A DNA stretch of 64,000 bases from CAVRXZ01 sp963773035 (GTDB lineage: Bacteria > Acidobacteriota > Vicinamibacteria > Vicinamibacterales > CAVVIG01): assembly GCA_963773035.1 (NCBI GenBank), contig CAVYZX010000037.1:186001-250000 (forward strand). Reading direction: 5' to 3'. Below are positions 1 to 6,939 of this stretch, in pieces. The notes below the pieces were generated by a model that was not told the DNA's origin, searched no databases, and was given only the letters and a program-made list of their open reading frames with translations. The position numbers were made by a program, and so were the translations under genes. Within the stretch, counting starts at the first letter, position 1. Every line of letters begins with the position of its first letter.

Positions 1-606
1 CGTTTCCGCGTCAGGCGGCGGGGGATACCGTTCGGTGGATTCGAGGTGCCATTGCTTGGCGCGCACAACGTGCGGAACGCCCTGGCTGCCATTGCTGTGG
101 CCACGGAAGTTGGCCTGAGCGCCGAGCAAATCGCCGGCGCGCTTCAATCCTTCGCCGGCGTCAAGCGCCGTCTCGAAGTGATTGGGACGGTGGATGGCGT
201 CACGGTGTACGACGACTTCGCCCATCATCCAACCGCGGTCGCGGAAACGCTGGCCGGCGTGCGGGCATCGCACCCGAATTCTCGTGTCTGGGCCGTTTTC
301 GAACCACGCTCGGCTTCATCATGTCGGCGCGTGTTTCAGGAGGATTTTGCGCGCGCGTTTGCGGCGGCAGACGAGGTGCTGATTGCGCCGGTATTTCGGT
401 CGAAGTTGCCTGAAGAAGAACGATTATCGGTTCCGACGCTGGTTCGAAACCTGCGCGATCGTGGTCAATCCGCTCGGGAGGCGGACTCGATCGACGACAT
501 CGTCAATGCCATCGTCCGCGAACATCGAAGAGGCGACATTGTGATCGTTATGTCGAACGGTGGATTCGGCGGTGTTCACCGGAAGCTGTTGCAGGCTCTC
601 GCGTGA
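1..606 (+). CDS. mpl: Mpl, murein tripeptide ligase (3' part)
   Basis: C-terminal part of UDP-N-acetylmuramate:L-alanyl-gamma-D-glutamyl-meso-diaminopimelate ligase, the cytoplasmic Mur ligase that reattaches recycled tripeptide to UDP-MurNAc. The reading frame is open from base 1, so the gene starts upstream of the window; the GTG at 46 is internal. Diagnostic motifs are GAHNVRNALAA, VYDDFAHHPTA, the EPRS block and the C-terminal VMSNGGFGGVHRKLL, which separate Mpl from MurC (MurC has DDYGHHPTE and lacks the SNGGFGG tail). The N-terminal nucleotide-binding P-loop domain lies outside the window. Its stop overlaps the next gene by 4 bp (GTGA), so it is probably co-transcribed with pxpBC, murB and murA. 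Confidence 0.93.
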   Translation, partial: RFRVRRRGIPFGGFEVPLLGAHNVRNALAAIAVATEVGLSAEQIAGALQSFAGVKRRLEVIGTVDGVTVYDDFAHHPTAVAETLAGVRASHPNSRVWAVFEPRSASSCRRVFQEDFARAFAAADEVLIAPVFRSKLPEEERLSVPTLVRNLRDRGQSAREADSIDDIVNAIVREHRRGDIVIVMSNGGFGGVHRKLLQALA

Positions 607-1289
607 CATCGGCAGGCTTTCGCCTCTCGCGTGAGGGTGATTCCACGCTTGTCGTCGAATTCGACGAGCGGGTCGATCCCGCAGTCAACGCTCGTGCAAT
701 TCGCCTGGCCGATGGCATCCAATACTCTGGAATTGAAGGTATTCGTGATGTAGTTCCGACCTACCGCTCGGTTGCCGTGTTTTTCGACCCGCTGCGAACC
801 AGTTACCAAAACCTAGTTGAATGGATCACTCGCGCCGCCAGCACCGTTCGGGAGAATGTGGTCGAGGAGCCGCGCACTCCGATACCTGTCCCGGTGTGCT
901 ACGACGAAGATTTGGGGCCGGATCTTCAGTCAGTTGCGTCGCTGGCAAACCTCTCATCGGACCAGGTCGTGGCGTTGCATGCGGCCACGACTTACCGTGT
1001 TTTCATGCTCGGCTTCCTCCCGGGGTTTGCGTATATGGGTATCGTGGACGAGCGTATCAGGGCGCCCCGCCATGCGACGCCCCGCTCACGAGTTCCCCGT
1101 GGCTCGGTCGGCATCGCCGGTGCGCAAACCGGAGTGTATCCGTTGGATGTTCCGGGTGGTTGGCAGCTCATCGGCCGGACGACGGTTCGGCCGTTCGACC
1201 CGTCCCGCAGGGAGCCCTTCCTGTTCAAGCCGGGCGACGCTGTTCGATTCATGCCGATCGACCGAAGCGAGTACGAGGCCAGCAAGTAA
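603..1289 (+). CDS. pxpB: 5-oxoprolinase subunit PxpB (KipI family)
   Basis: Subunit of the ATP-dependent bacterial 5-oxoprolinase PxpABC, which opens 5-oxoproline (pyroglutamate) to glutamate; the family was first described as the B. subtilis kinase inhibitor KipI. At 228 residues it matches the family. Visible family features are the N-terminal FDERVDP region and the C-terminal cyclophilin-like domain with MLGFLPGFAYMG, PRHATPRSRVPRGSVGIAG and the LIGRT segment. The GTG start overlaps the mpl stop by 4 bp and pxpC follows after 3 bp. The partner pxpA is not in the window; it may lie elsewhere or upstream. Placement inside a mur operon is unusual. Confidence 0.92.
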   Translation: MTSAGFRLSREGDSTLVVEFDERVDPAVNARAIRLADGIQYSGIEGIRDVVPTYRSVAVFFDPLRTSYQNLVEWITRAASTVRENVVEEPRTPIPVPVCYDEDLGPDLQSVASLANLSSDQVVALHAATTYRVFMLGFLPGFAYMGIVDERIRAPRHATPRSRVPRGSVGIAGAQTGVYPLDVPGGWQLIGRTTVRPFDPSRREPFLFKPGDAVRFMPIDRSEYEASK

Positions 1290-1292
1290 TCG

Positions 1293-2237
1293 ATGAGTGA
1301 AGCACGCGTCATTCGGCCTGGCCTCTTGACAACGATCCAAGACATTGGCCGTTGGGGCTACCAGTCTCGAGGGGTGCCGGTTGCCGGACCGATGGATCCC
1401 TATTCCCATCGTGCGGCGAATGCGCTTGTGGGTAACCCTCCCATCGCGGCGACGCTCGAAGTCACGCTGCTCGGACCCGAGATTGGGTTTGAGGAGGAGC
1501 GGATGATCGTCGTGACCGGAGCAGAGTTCGAGCTGCGCCTAAACGGGCGCTCTGTACCGACAAACGTGCCGTGCATTGCGCCCGCCGGTTCCTCGTTGGC
1601 ATTCGGGCAGCGAATGCGAGGTGCACGGGCTTACATCGGTGTCGAAGGTGGATTCGAAGCACCCTTGGTGCTTGGCAGCCGCGCGACGCACGTCGCGGTT
1701 GGGATGGGCGGACTCGGTGGGCGGGCTCTTAAAGCCGGAGACCGCCTGCCTATCGGCGAACGAAGTTCCCGCCGCCCCAAAGCTCGACCGATGACGCCGG
1801 CGAGAGCGTTGCCCGACGGACACGCAGGCGTGCGTGTGATGATAGGCCCGCAACATCAACGCTTTCGGGCGGATGCGCTCGACGTGCTTCAGTCGGCGCC
1901 CTATAAGCTCGGCCTCAGGTCTGATCGAATGGCATTTCGTCTCGAAGGATCCCCATTGGCACACACGTCCGACGCCGACATCATTTCGGAGGCCACGCCA
2001 ATAGGTTCGATCCAGGTGCCATCGTCCGGCTTACCGATCGTCTTGATGGCGGAAAGGCAGACGACGGGTGGGTATCCGAAGATCGCCACCCTGATTTCGG
2101 CTGACCTTGGCCTCGCCGGTCAACTGGCTCCTAGCGACACGATCTCTTTCGCGGTGTGTTCAGCTCAGGAAGCGATGGCGGCGCTCATCGCGCAGGAACG
2201 TGCTTTGATGGCCATCGAAACACGTGAGGGGATGTGA
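1293..2237 (+). CDS. pxpC: 5-oxoprolinase subunit PxpC (KipA family)
   Basis: Second subunit of the PxpABC 5-oxoprolinase (biotin-dependent carboxyltransferase-like fold, formerly KipA). The 314-residue protein shows family landmarks: RPGLLTTIQDIGRWGYQ near the N terminus, VAGPMDPYSHRAANALVGN, EVTLLGPEIGF, and near the C terminus SEATPIGSIQVPSSGLPIVLMAERQ followed by TTGGYPKIATLISADL. It sits 3 bp after pxpB and its TGA overlaps the GTG start of murB by 4 bp, so the pair is translationally tied into the mpl-murB-murA operon. The physiological link may be disposal of pyroglutamate formed from glutamate or gamma-glutamyl intermediates; that is inference. Confidence 0.92.
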   Translation: MSEARVIRPGLLTTIQDIGRWGYQSRGVPVAGPMDPYSHRAANALVGNPPIAATLEVTLLGPEIGFEEERMIVVTGAEFELRLNGRSVPTNVPCIAPAGSSLAFGQRMRGARAYIGVEGGFEAPLVLGSRATHVAVGMGGLGGRALKAGDRLPIGERSSRRPKARPMTPARALPDGHAGVRVMIGPQHQRFRADALDVLQSAPYKLGLRSDRMAFRLEGSPLAHTSDADIISEATPIGSIQVPSSGLPIVLMAERQTTGGYPKIATLISADLGLAGQLAPSDTISFAVCSAQEAMAALIAQERALMAIETREGM

Positions 2238-3181
2238 GCGACTTCGTCGAGTTGCTGCGGGGCGCTTTCGGCGCTGACCGCGTCAGAAAAGACGTCCTGC
2301 TCGGACCGTTGACAACCTTTCGAGTGGGCGGACCGGCGGACTGGTTCATCGAGACGCGGCGCGGCGAGGAGATCGTTGCTGCGCTCACGCTTGCGGGCGC
2401 CGCCGGCGTCCCGGTGACGGTATTGGGTGGCGGATCCAATGTTCTCGTGTCGGATGCAGGTATCCGTGGCCTGGTCATCCGTCCTCGTGGTGGAGAGGTG
2501 AGGCTAGCTGGCGAGCACCAGGTGCAGGCAGATGCAGCAATTTCGATCAACGGCCTCGTTCGCTGGACGATTAACCACGGCTGCGCCGGGCTCGAAGCGT
2601 GGGCCGGAACACCGGGCACGGTCGGCGGCGGTGTATTTGGAAACGCGCATTTTGGTGGCCGGTTGATCGGGGATCTCGTGGCCGAGGTTCGGCTCGTGAC
2701 GCCTGAAGGCGTAGTGGCGAATGTACCGAGGGCCGAGATGGCGTTTGGCTACGATCGAAGCCGTCTCCAGCGCACCAAAGAGATCGTCTTGTCTGCCACG
2801 TTCGCGGTGAGCCGTGGAGAGCCAGCTAAGCTTCGCGAAATTGCGCGTCAATCGCTGGCGTTTCGTAAGCGGACACAGCCTCTGGATACACCAAGCGCCG
2901 GCTGCGTGTTTCAGAATCTTGATCCCGACCACGATCGCGTGCCTGGCGGCGTACCGACCTCGGCTGGTGCGCTCGTCGACCGGGCCGGGCTCAAGGGTGC
3001 GCGGGTCGGGGGCGCGCGCGTGTCGCTGGCCCATGGCAACTTCATCGTAAACGAGGGGGGCGCAACGGCCCGCGATGTTCGAGAACTGATTGTCCGTTGC
3101 CGCGAGGCCGTGCAGGCGCGCTTCGGCGTCGAGTTGAGAGAAGAGATTGTCTATCTGGGAGAATTCTCGCAATGCAACTGA
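2234..3181 (+). CDS. murB: UDP-N-acetylenolpyruvoylglucosamine reductase
   Basis: Cytoplasmic FAD enzyme making UDP-N-acetylmuramate from the MurA product with NADPH. The FAD-binding part shows TTFRVGGPADWF (28-38), VLGGGSNVLVSDAG (63-76) and GTPGTVGGGVFGNAH (126-139). The second half has FGYDRSRL (171-178) and PSAGCVFQN (220-228), and the chain ends with ELREEIVYLGEF carrying the catalytic Glu. Residue 224 is Cys where the best-studied enzymes have the proton-donating Ser; Cys and Ser can both serve as proton donors. The GTG start overlaps pxpC by 4 bp, and murA begins 9 bp downstream. Length, 315 residues, is normal. Confidence 0.96.
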   Translation: MSDFVELLRGAFGADRVRKDVLLGPLTTFRVGGPADWFIETRRGEEIVAALTLAGAAGVPVTVLGGGSNVLVSDAGIRGLVIRPRGGEVRLAGEHQVQADAAISINGLVRWTINHGCAGLEAWAGTPGTVGGGVFGNAHFGGRLIGDLVAEVRLVTPEGVVANVPRAEMAFGYDRSRLQRTKEIVLSATFAVSRGEPAKLREIARQSLAFRKRTQPLDTPSAGCVFQNLDPDHDRVPGGVPTSAGALVDRAGLKGARVGGARVSLAHGNFIVNEGGATARDVRELIVRCREAVQARFGVELREEIVYLGEFSQCN

Positions 3182-3190
3182 CGGCTCATC

Positions 3191-4447
3191 ATGGCGACCT
3201 TACACATTGAAGGCGGCCAACGGCTGTGCGGCCGAATCGAGGTTGAGGGCAACAAGAACGCCGCGTTGCCGTTGCTTGCCGCGTGTCTGTTGACGACCGA
3301 GCCTTGTGTTCTGACGAACGTGCCATTGATCAGCGACGTTGACGTGATGGCGCGGCTGCTCGTTGATCTCGGAGCCGAAGTCGAAGGCATCGGGACGCGC
3401 ACCCTTCGCGTGCGCTGCCGTGAGATCGTCAAAGACGAGCCGGATGCCTTGTTGGTCGGCCGGCTGCGTGGTTCCGTGCTGCTGATCGGACCGTTGCTCG
3501 CTCGCCGAGGTCGGGCGCTGTTGGCGCCTCCGGGCGGCGACTTCCCAGCCCGGCGTGCCTTGACCACGCACTTGGAAGCGCTTGTTGCAATGGGCGCGCA
3601 GGTCGTTCCCGGCAGCACCCACCACTTGGAAGCGCCCGAAGGTCTGCAGCCATCATCGCTGTATCTGTTCGAAGCGTCGGTGACAGGAACCGAAACCGCG
3701 ATTCTCGCGGCGGCGGCGGCCGTCGGGATCTCCGAGATTCGCCACGCGGCATGCGAGCCTCACGTCGTCGAGCTGTGCGAATTTCTCCAACAGCTTGGCG
3801 TCAGCATTGCTGGTGCGGGCACATCGACGATCCGTGTCGAGGGTGGAGCGACGCTCGACGGGGCCGAACACCGGCTCTGGGGCGACTACATCGAGGCTGG
3901 GAGTTGGGCGGTCGTGGCGGGTGTTACCGGCGGCGAGATCGAGATTGCCGGCGTCCGCCCGACCGATATCGAGGTCGTCGCGGCCGTGCTCAAGCGCATG
4001 GACGTCCAGTGCAGCTTCAGCGACGGCATTTTTCGAGTCGAGCGCTCGCGACCCAAAGGGGCCGGGAAGATCACAACCGGGTTGTGGCCGGGGTTCCCGA
4101 GCGATCTGGTTAGTCTGGTCACGGTCCTTGCCACGCAGGCGGAAGGCCGAACGCTCGTTCACGACTGGATGTACGAGCTCCGGCTCTTTGCGCTCGAGCA
4201 ACTGAGCGGAATGAGCGCGGATCTGTTTCTGTGCGATTCACATCGGATTATCGTGACCGGACCGCGGCGCCTGCGCGGACGGACACTCGATACGCGCGAT
4301 CTTCGGTCAGGGATGGCGCTGATCGCAGCCGCTCTCGCCGCCGACGGCGAGAGTCGGGTATCACCGCTTGAAACGGTCGAGCGTGGGTACGGACGATTGG
4401 TCGATCGCCTTCGCCAACTCGGCGCGAAAGTGGAACGTCTACCGTGA
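3191..4447 (+). CDS. murA: UDP-GlcNAc 1-carboxyvinyltransferase, Asp117 variant
   Basis: First committed step of peptidoglycan synthesis: transfer of enolpyruvate from PEP to UDP-GlcNAc. The 418-residue protein carries EGNKNAALPLLAA near the start (Lys22 and Asn23, substrate binding), the RGSVLLIGPLLARRG helix, the mobile active-site loop PPGGDFPARR and, late in the chain, DLRSGMALIAA. The loop residue that is Cys115 in E. coli is Asp117 here. Cys-to-Asp at this position is known from mycobacteria and chlamydiae, keeps the enzyme active and removes the fosfomycin target. Last gene of the mpl-pxpBC-murBA run. Its final 9 bp overlap the convergent secretin gene on the other strand. Confidence 0.96.
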   Translation: MATLHIEGGQRLCGRIEVEGNKNAALPLLAACLLTTEPCVLTNVPLISDVDVMARLLVDLGAEVEGIGTRTLRVRCREIVKDEPDALLVGRLRGSVLLIGPLLARRGRALLAPPGGDFPARRALTTHLEALVAMGAQVVPGSTHHLEAPEGLQPSSLYLFEASVTGTETAILAAAAAVGISEIRHAACEPHVVELCEFLQQLGVSIAGAGTSTIRVEGGATLDGAEHRLWGDYIEAGSWAVVAGVTGGEIEIAGVRPTDIEVVAAVLKRMDVQCSFSDGIFRVERSRPKGAGKITTGLWPGFPSDLVSLVTVLATQAEGRTLVHDWMYELRLFALEQLSGMSADLFLCDSHRIIVTGPRRLRGRTLDTRDLRSGMALIAAALAADGESRVSPLETVERGYGRLVDRLRQLGAKVERLP

Positions 4448-6244
4448 AGGTGGCGGGTTAGGGGTAGGGGGCCTGATCGGTGCTACACCTGGCGGCGGAG
4501 TCGGAGGAGCCGGCGCCGGAGTGGGCGGCGGCTCCTGCCGTGGCAGTTCACCCGGCAGCGGGAGTTCGGCGATCGGAGCGAGTGAATCGCGACCCACACG
4601 GAAAGCGCGGAGATCCGGTTCCGAGAGATCCAGCACACGAATGATGTGCGGTGTCAGGGTGAGCACGATATCGCTCTGCTCGGTCTGCTTTTGCGTGTGT
4701 CCGAACAGATGGCCGACGACGGGAAGGTCCGACAGGCCGGGAATGCCGCTGAGCGTCACTCGTTCATCGTCGCGAATGAGGCCCGCGAGCATGTTGGTTT
4801 CGCCGTCTCGCAGGCGGATCGTCGTGTTGATCTCGCGATTGCCGAAAGTTGGCAGATTGCCGAAGCCCGTTCCCGAGATGCTCGATACCAGCACTTTGAG
4901 ATCGAGGGTCACGTCGTCGTTGTGATGTGTCCGCGGCGTGATGTCGATGTTGACGCCGATGTTTTCGTACTGGAACGACGTGATGGGTTGCTGAGGCGTG
5001 CCGCCAGTTGCGATCGGTGCGAACGTCGTAACCGGAACGGGCACCCGCTCACCGAACCTCGCCTGTGCCGGCTTGCCCTCTGATGTCCGGAGTTGGGGAT
5101 TGGCCAAAACCCGCGTGTTGGTGTCGGTTTTAAGCAGCCGATAGTAGAGTGCCGGCAGGCCGGTAAACAGGATGTCGGCATTCGACAGATTCTTGAGCGC
5201 TTGAAGTGAAATCGTCCCGCTCGTGCCCTGATCGATTGAGATCGAACCGTTCGGCCCGACGGATCCCGGGGATGCCACCTGCAGACCGTATTCGAGCATG
5301 CGCGACCGATCGACCTCGAGGAGCTCGACGTCGATAAGGACCTCGGGCCGCGCTTTGTCGATGGCGGCAAGGACGCGAGCCGCCGCGGAGATTCGTTCAG
5401 GAGAGTCCTTGATCGTCAGGGCGTTGGTTCCAGTGGTCGGCGCGATGCGGCGCAAATCGATCACGAGCCGCAACAAATCCATCGCTTCCTTGAGGTCCGC
5501 GTTGCTCAAGTAGAACGTTCGCACGACTTCTTCTTCGTACTCGCGGCGCTTTGCCGGAGTGTCGGGGACCACGACAACAGTACGGGGTGCGGTGACCCGG
5601 AAGAACGTGCGCGTCGCGCCCGCGACGGCACTCAGGGCATCGTCGAGCGACGCGTTACGGAGATCGACGGTGACGGGGGTCTCACGAAGCGTCGAATCGA
5701 ACGTCACGCTGATGTTGGCGAATCTGGCAATGGCGAGATAGACTTCGCGGCTGCTCGCATCCCGAAAGATGAGCGACGTCGGCATCTTCACGTCCGTCGG
5801 GAGATCGAGTCCCGGCGGCGGCATATTCTGCGTGCGTTCGATCAGGGTTTGAATCTCGGTCTTGCCGTCACGCGTCACGGCGACCTTCGCCCGTAGCTGG
5901 TTTCGAACCGATCGCAACTCGTCGTCGACGGCACTGTTCGTCGGATTCATCTCGATCGCCAACTCGTACTCGACCAGCGCCTCTTCGAGCTTGCCGGTCC
6001 CTGCCAGGCGTCGGCCCCGTTCGTAATGATGCTGCGAGGCGCGAAGCTTGGCGCGGTCGAGGGCCGTACGAGCGTCAACACTGTCGGGCTTGAGCCGAGC
6101 CGCCTTCGCGTACTCGACGACCGCGAGGTCGTAGTCCTGCCGGCGTTCGGCATCGCGGCCTCGATTGAGGGCAGTCGACGCAGCGCAGCCGCTCAGAGTG
6201 AGGCAGACGAGGACGAGGGCGATTGTGGCAGAAAGCTGTTTCAC
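4439..6244 (-). CDS. TPR-containing secretin lipoprotein (GspD/PilQ superfamily)
   Basis: Outer-membrane secretin subunit. The chosen GTG start gives a classical lipoprotein signal (hydrophobic stretch then LSGC, lipidated Cys20); a longer frame opens at 6283 but overlaps lolA by 32 bp and buries the signal. Order: signal 1-20, TPR repeats about 25-120, STN/secretin-N domain about 150-290, secretin core about 300-545 ending LSGIPGLSDLPVVGHLFG and TLTPHIIR, then a Pro-rich tail of about 60 residues. It resembles type II secretion GspD more than PilQ and has no AMIN domain; pilQ is separate at 25-27 kb. It follows lolA by 7 bp. Which secretion system it serves cannot be told, because no gspE/F/G neighbours are present. 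Confidence 0.88.
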   Translation of the reverse strand: MKQLSATIALVLVCLTLSGCAASTALNRGRDAERRQDYDLAVVEYAKAARLKPDSVDARTALDRAKLRASQHHYERGRRLAGTGKLEEALVEYELAIEMNPTNSAVDDELRSVRNQLRAKVAVTRDGKTEIQTLIERTQNMPPPGLDLPTDVKMPTSLIFRDASSREVYLAIARFANISVTFDSTLRETPVTVDLRNASLDDALSAVAGATRTFFRVTAPRTVVVVPDTPAKRREYEEEVVRTFYLSNADLKEAMDLLRLVIDLRRIAPTTGTNALTIKDSPERISAAARVLAAIDKARPEVLIDVELLEVDRSRMLEYGLQVASPGSVGPNGSISIDQGTSGTISLQALKNLSNADILFTGLPALYYRLLKTDTNTRVLANPQLRTSEGKPAQARFGERVPVPVTTFAPIATGGTPQQPITSFQYENIGVNIDITPRTHHNDDVTLDLKVLVSSISGTGFGNLPTFGNREINTTIRLRDGETNMLAGLIRDDERVTLSGIPGLSDLPVVGHLFGHTQKQTEQSDIVLTLTPHIIRVLDLSEPDLRAFRVGRDSLAPIAELPLPGELPRQEPPPTPAPAPPTPPPGVAPIRPPTPNPPPSR

Positions 6245-6251
6245 GGTCGTG

Positions 6252-6935
6252 CTATCGGGACGGTGCGCCAGAGACCACATCAACCCCGCGGGGCATCTTG
6301 AAGGTGAAATCCTTATCGGCTAGTCCAGCGTTTTCCTTCAGATTCGTGAAGGAAAACGTCGATTGCCCTCCTTGAGCGTCCACCGTAACCAAGCCACGCA
6401 GCTCGAGCGTTTCCGGTGCGATCTCCAGGATGAGCCAATCATAGTCCCGCTGGGGCGTCTTGGGGACAAGCTTCAACGCGCGGGTGCCGGGCGGCATACC
6501 GGCAGCGGGTTCCACGAATGAGCTCGAAAAATCACGTACGAGGTTGCCCTTGCCGGTCAAGAACATCGTGGGTGTGGTGACCTGATCGTCGGGCTGTACC
6601 GATCCGACAAACACCTGCTTGTCGCGGGGAATATAGGAATACAGCTTCACCCCATCGGAAACGAACAGTTTTTCGTCCGGGGCCGCATACTCCCAGCGCA
6701 TCTTTCCAGGCTTCTTGACGAGCAGCTGCCCCCGCTCGACGATTTCTTTCCGGAGAACGCCACCGCGATAGCTATGGACGAAGTCTGCAGAAAAGTCTTT
6801 GATCGTGTCGTATCGGCGTTGTAGCGCCTGGGCGAGGTCTTGAGCACTCGATCCCGGAGTCGATTGTGCCGCCACTGAAATGAAGGTCCACGCAAGAGCC
6901 GCAACGGCGATGATGGCCCTGGGAAGTCGAGACAC
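6252..6935 (-). CDS. lolA: Outer-membrane lipoprotein carrier LolA
   Basis: Periplasmic chaperone carrying lipoproteins from LolCDE to the outer membrane. The start used is a GTG 4 bp after the preceding gene's stop; it gives a signal peptide (SRLPRAIIAVAALAWTF, cleavage near VAA-Q) and 227 residues. The frame is open upstream to 7262 but that stretch lies inside the preceding gene. Family features: AQALQRRYDTIKDFSADFVH after the signal, GQLLVKKPGKMRWEY and LFVSDGVKLYSY in the middle, and a C-terminal LRGLVTVDAQGGQSTFSFTN. It is fitting that the next gene encodes an outer-membrane lipoprotein secretin. Confidence 0.92.
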   Translation of the reverse strand: MSRLPRAIIAVAALAWTFISVAAQSTPGSSAQDLAQALQRRYDTIKDFSADFVHSYRGGVLRKEIVERGQLLVKKPGKMRWEYAAPDEKLFVSDGVKLYSYIPRDKQVFVGSVQPDDQVTTPTMFLTGKGNLVRDFSSSFVEPAAGMPPGTRALKLVPKTPQRDYDWLILEIAPETLELRGLVTVDAQGGQSTFSFTNLKENAGLADKDFTFKMPRGVDVVSGAPSR

Positions 6936-6939
6936 GACG

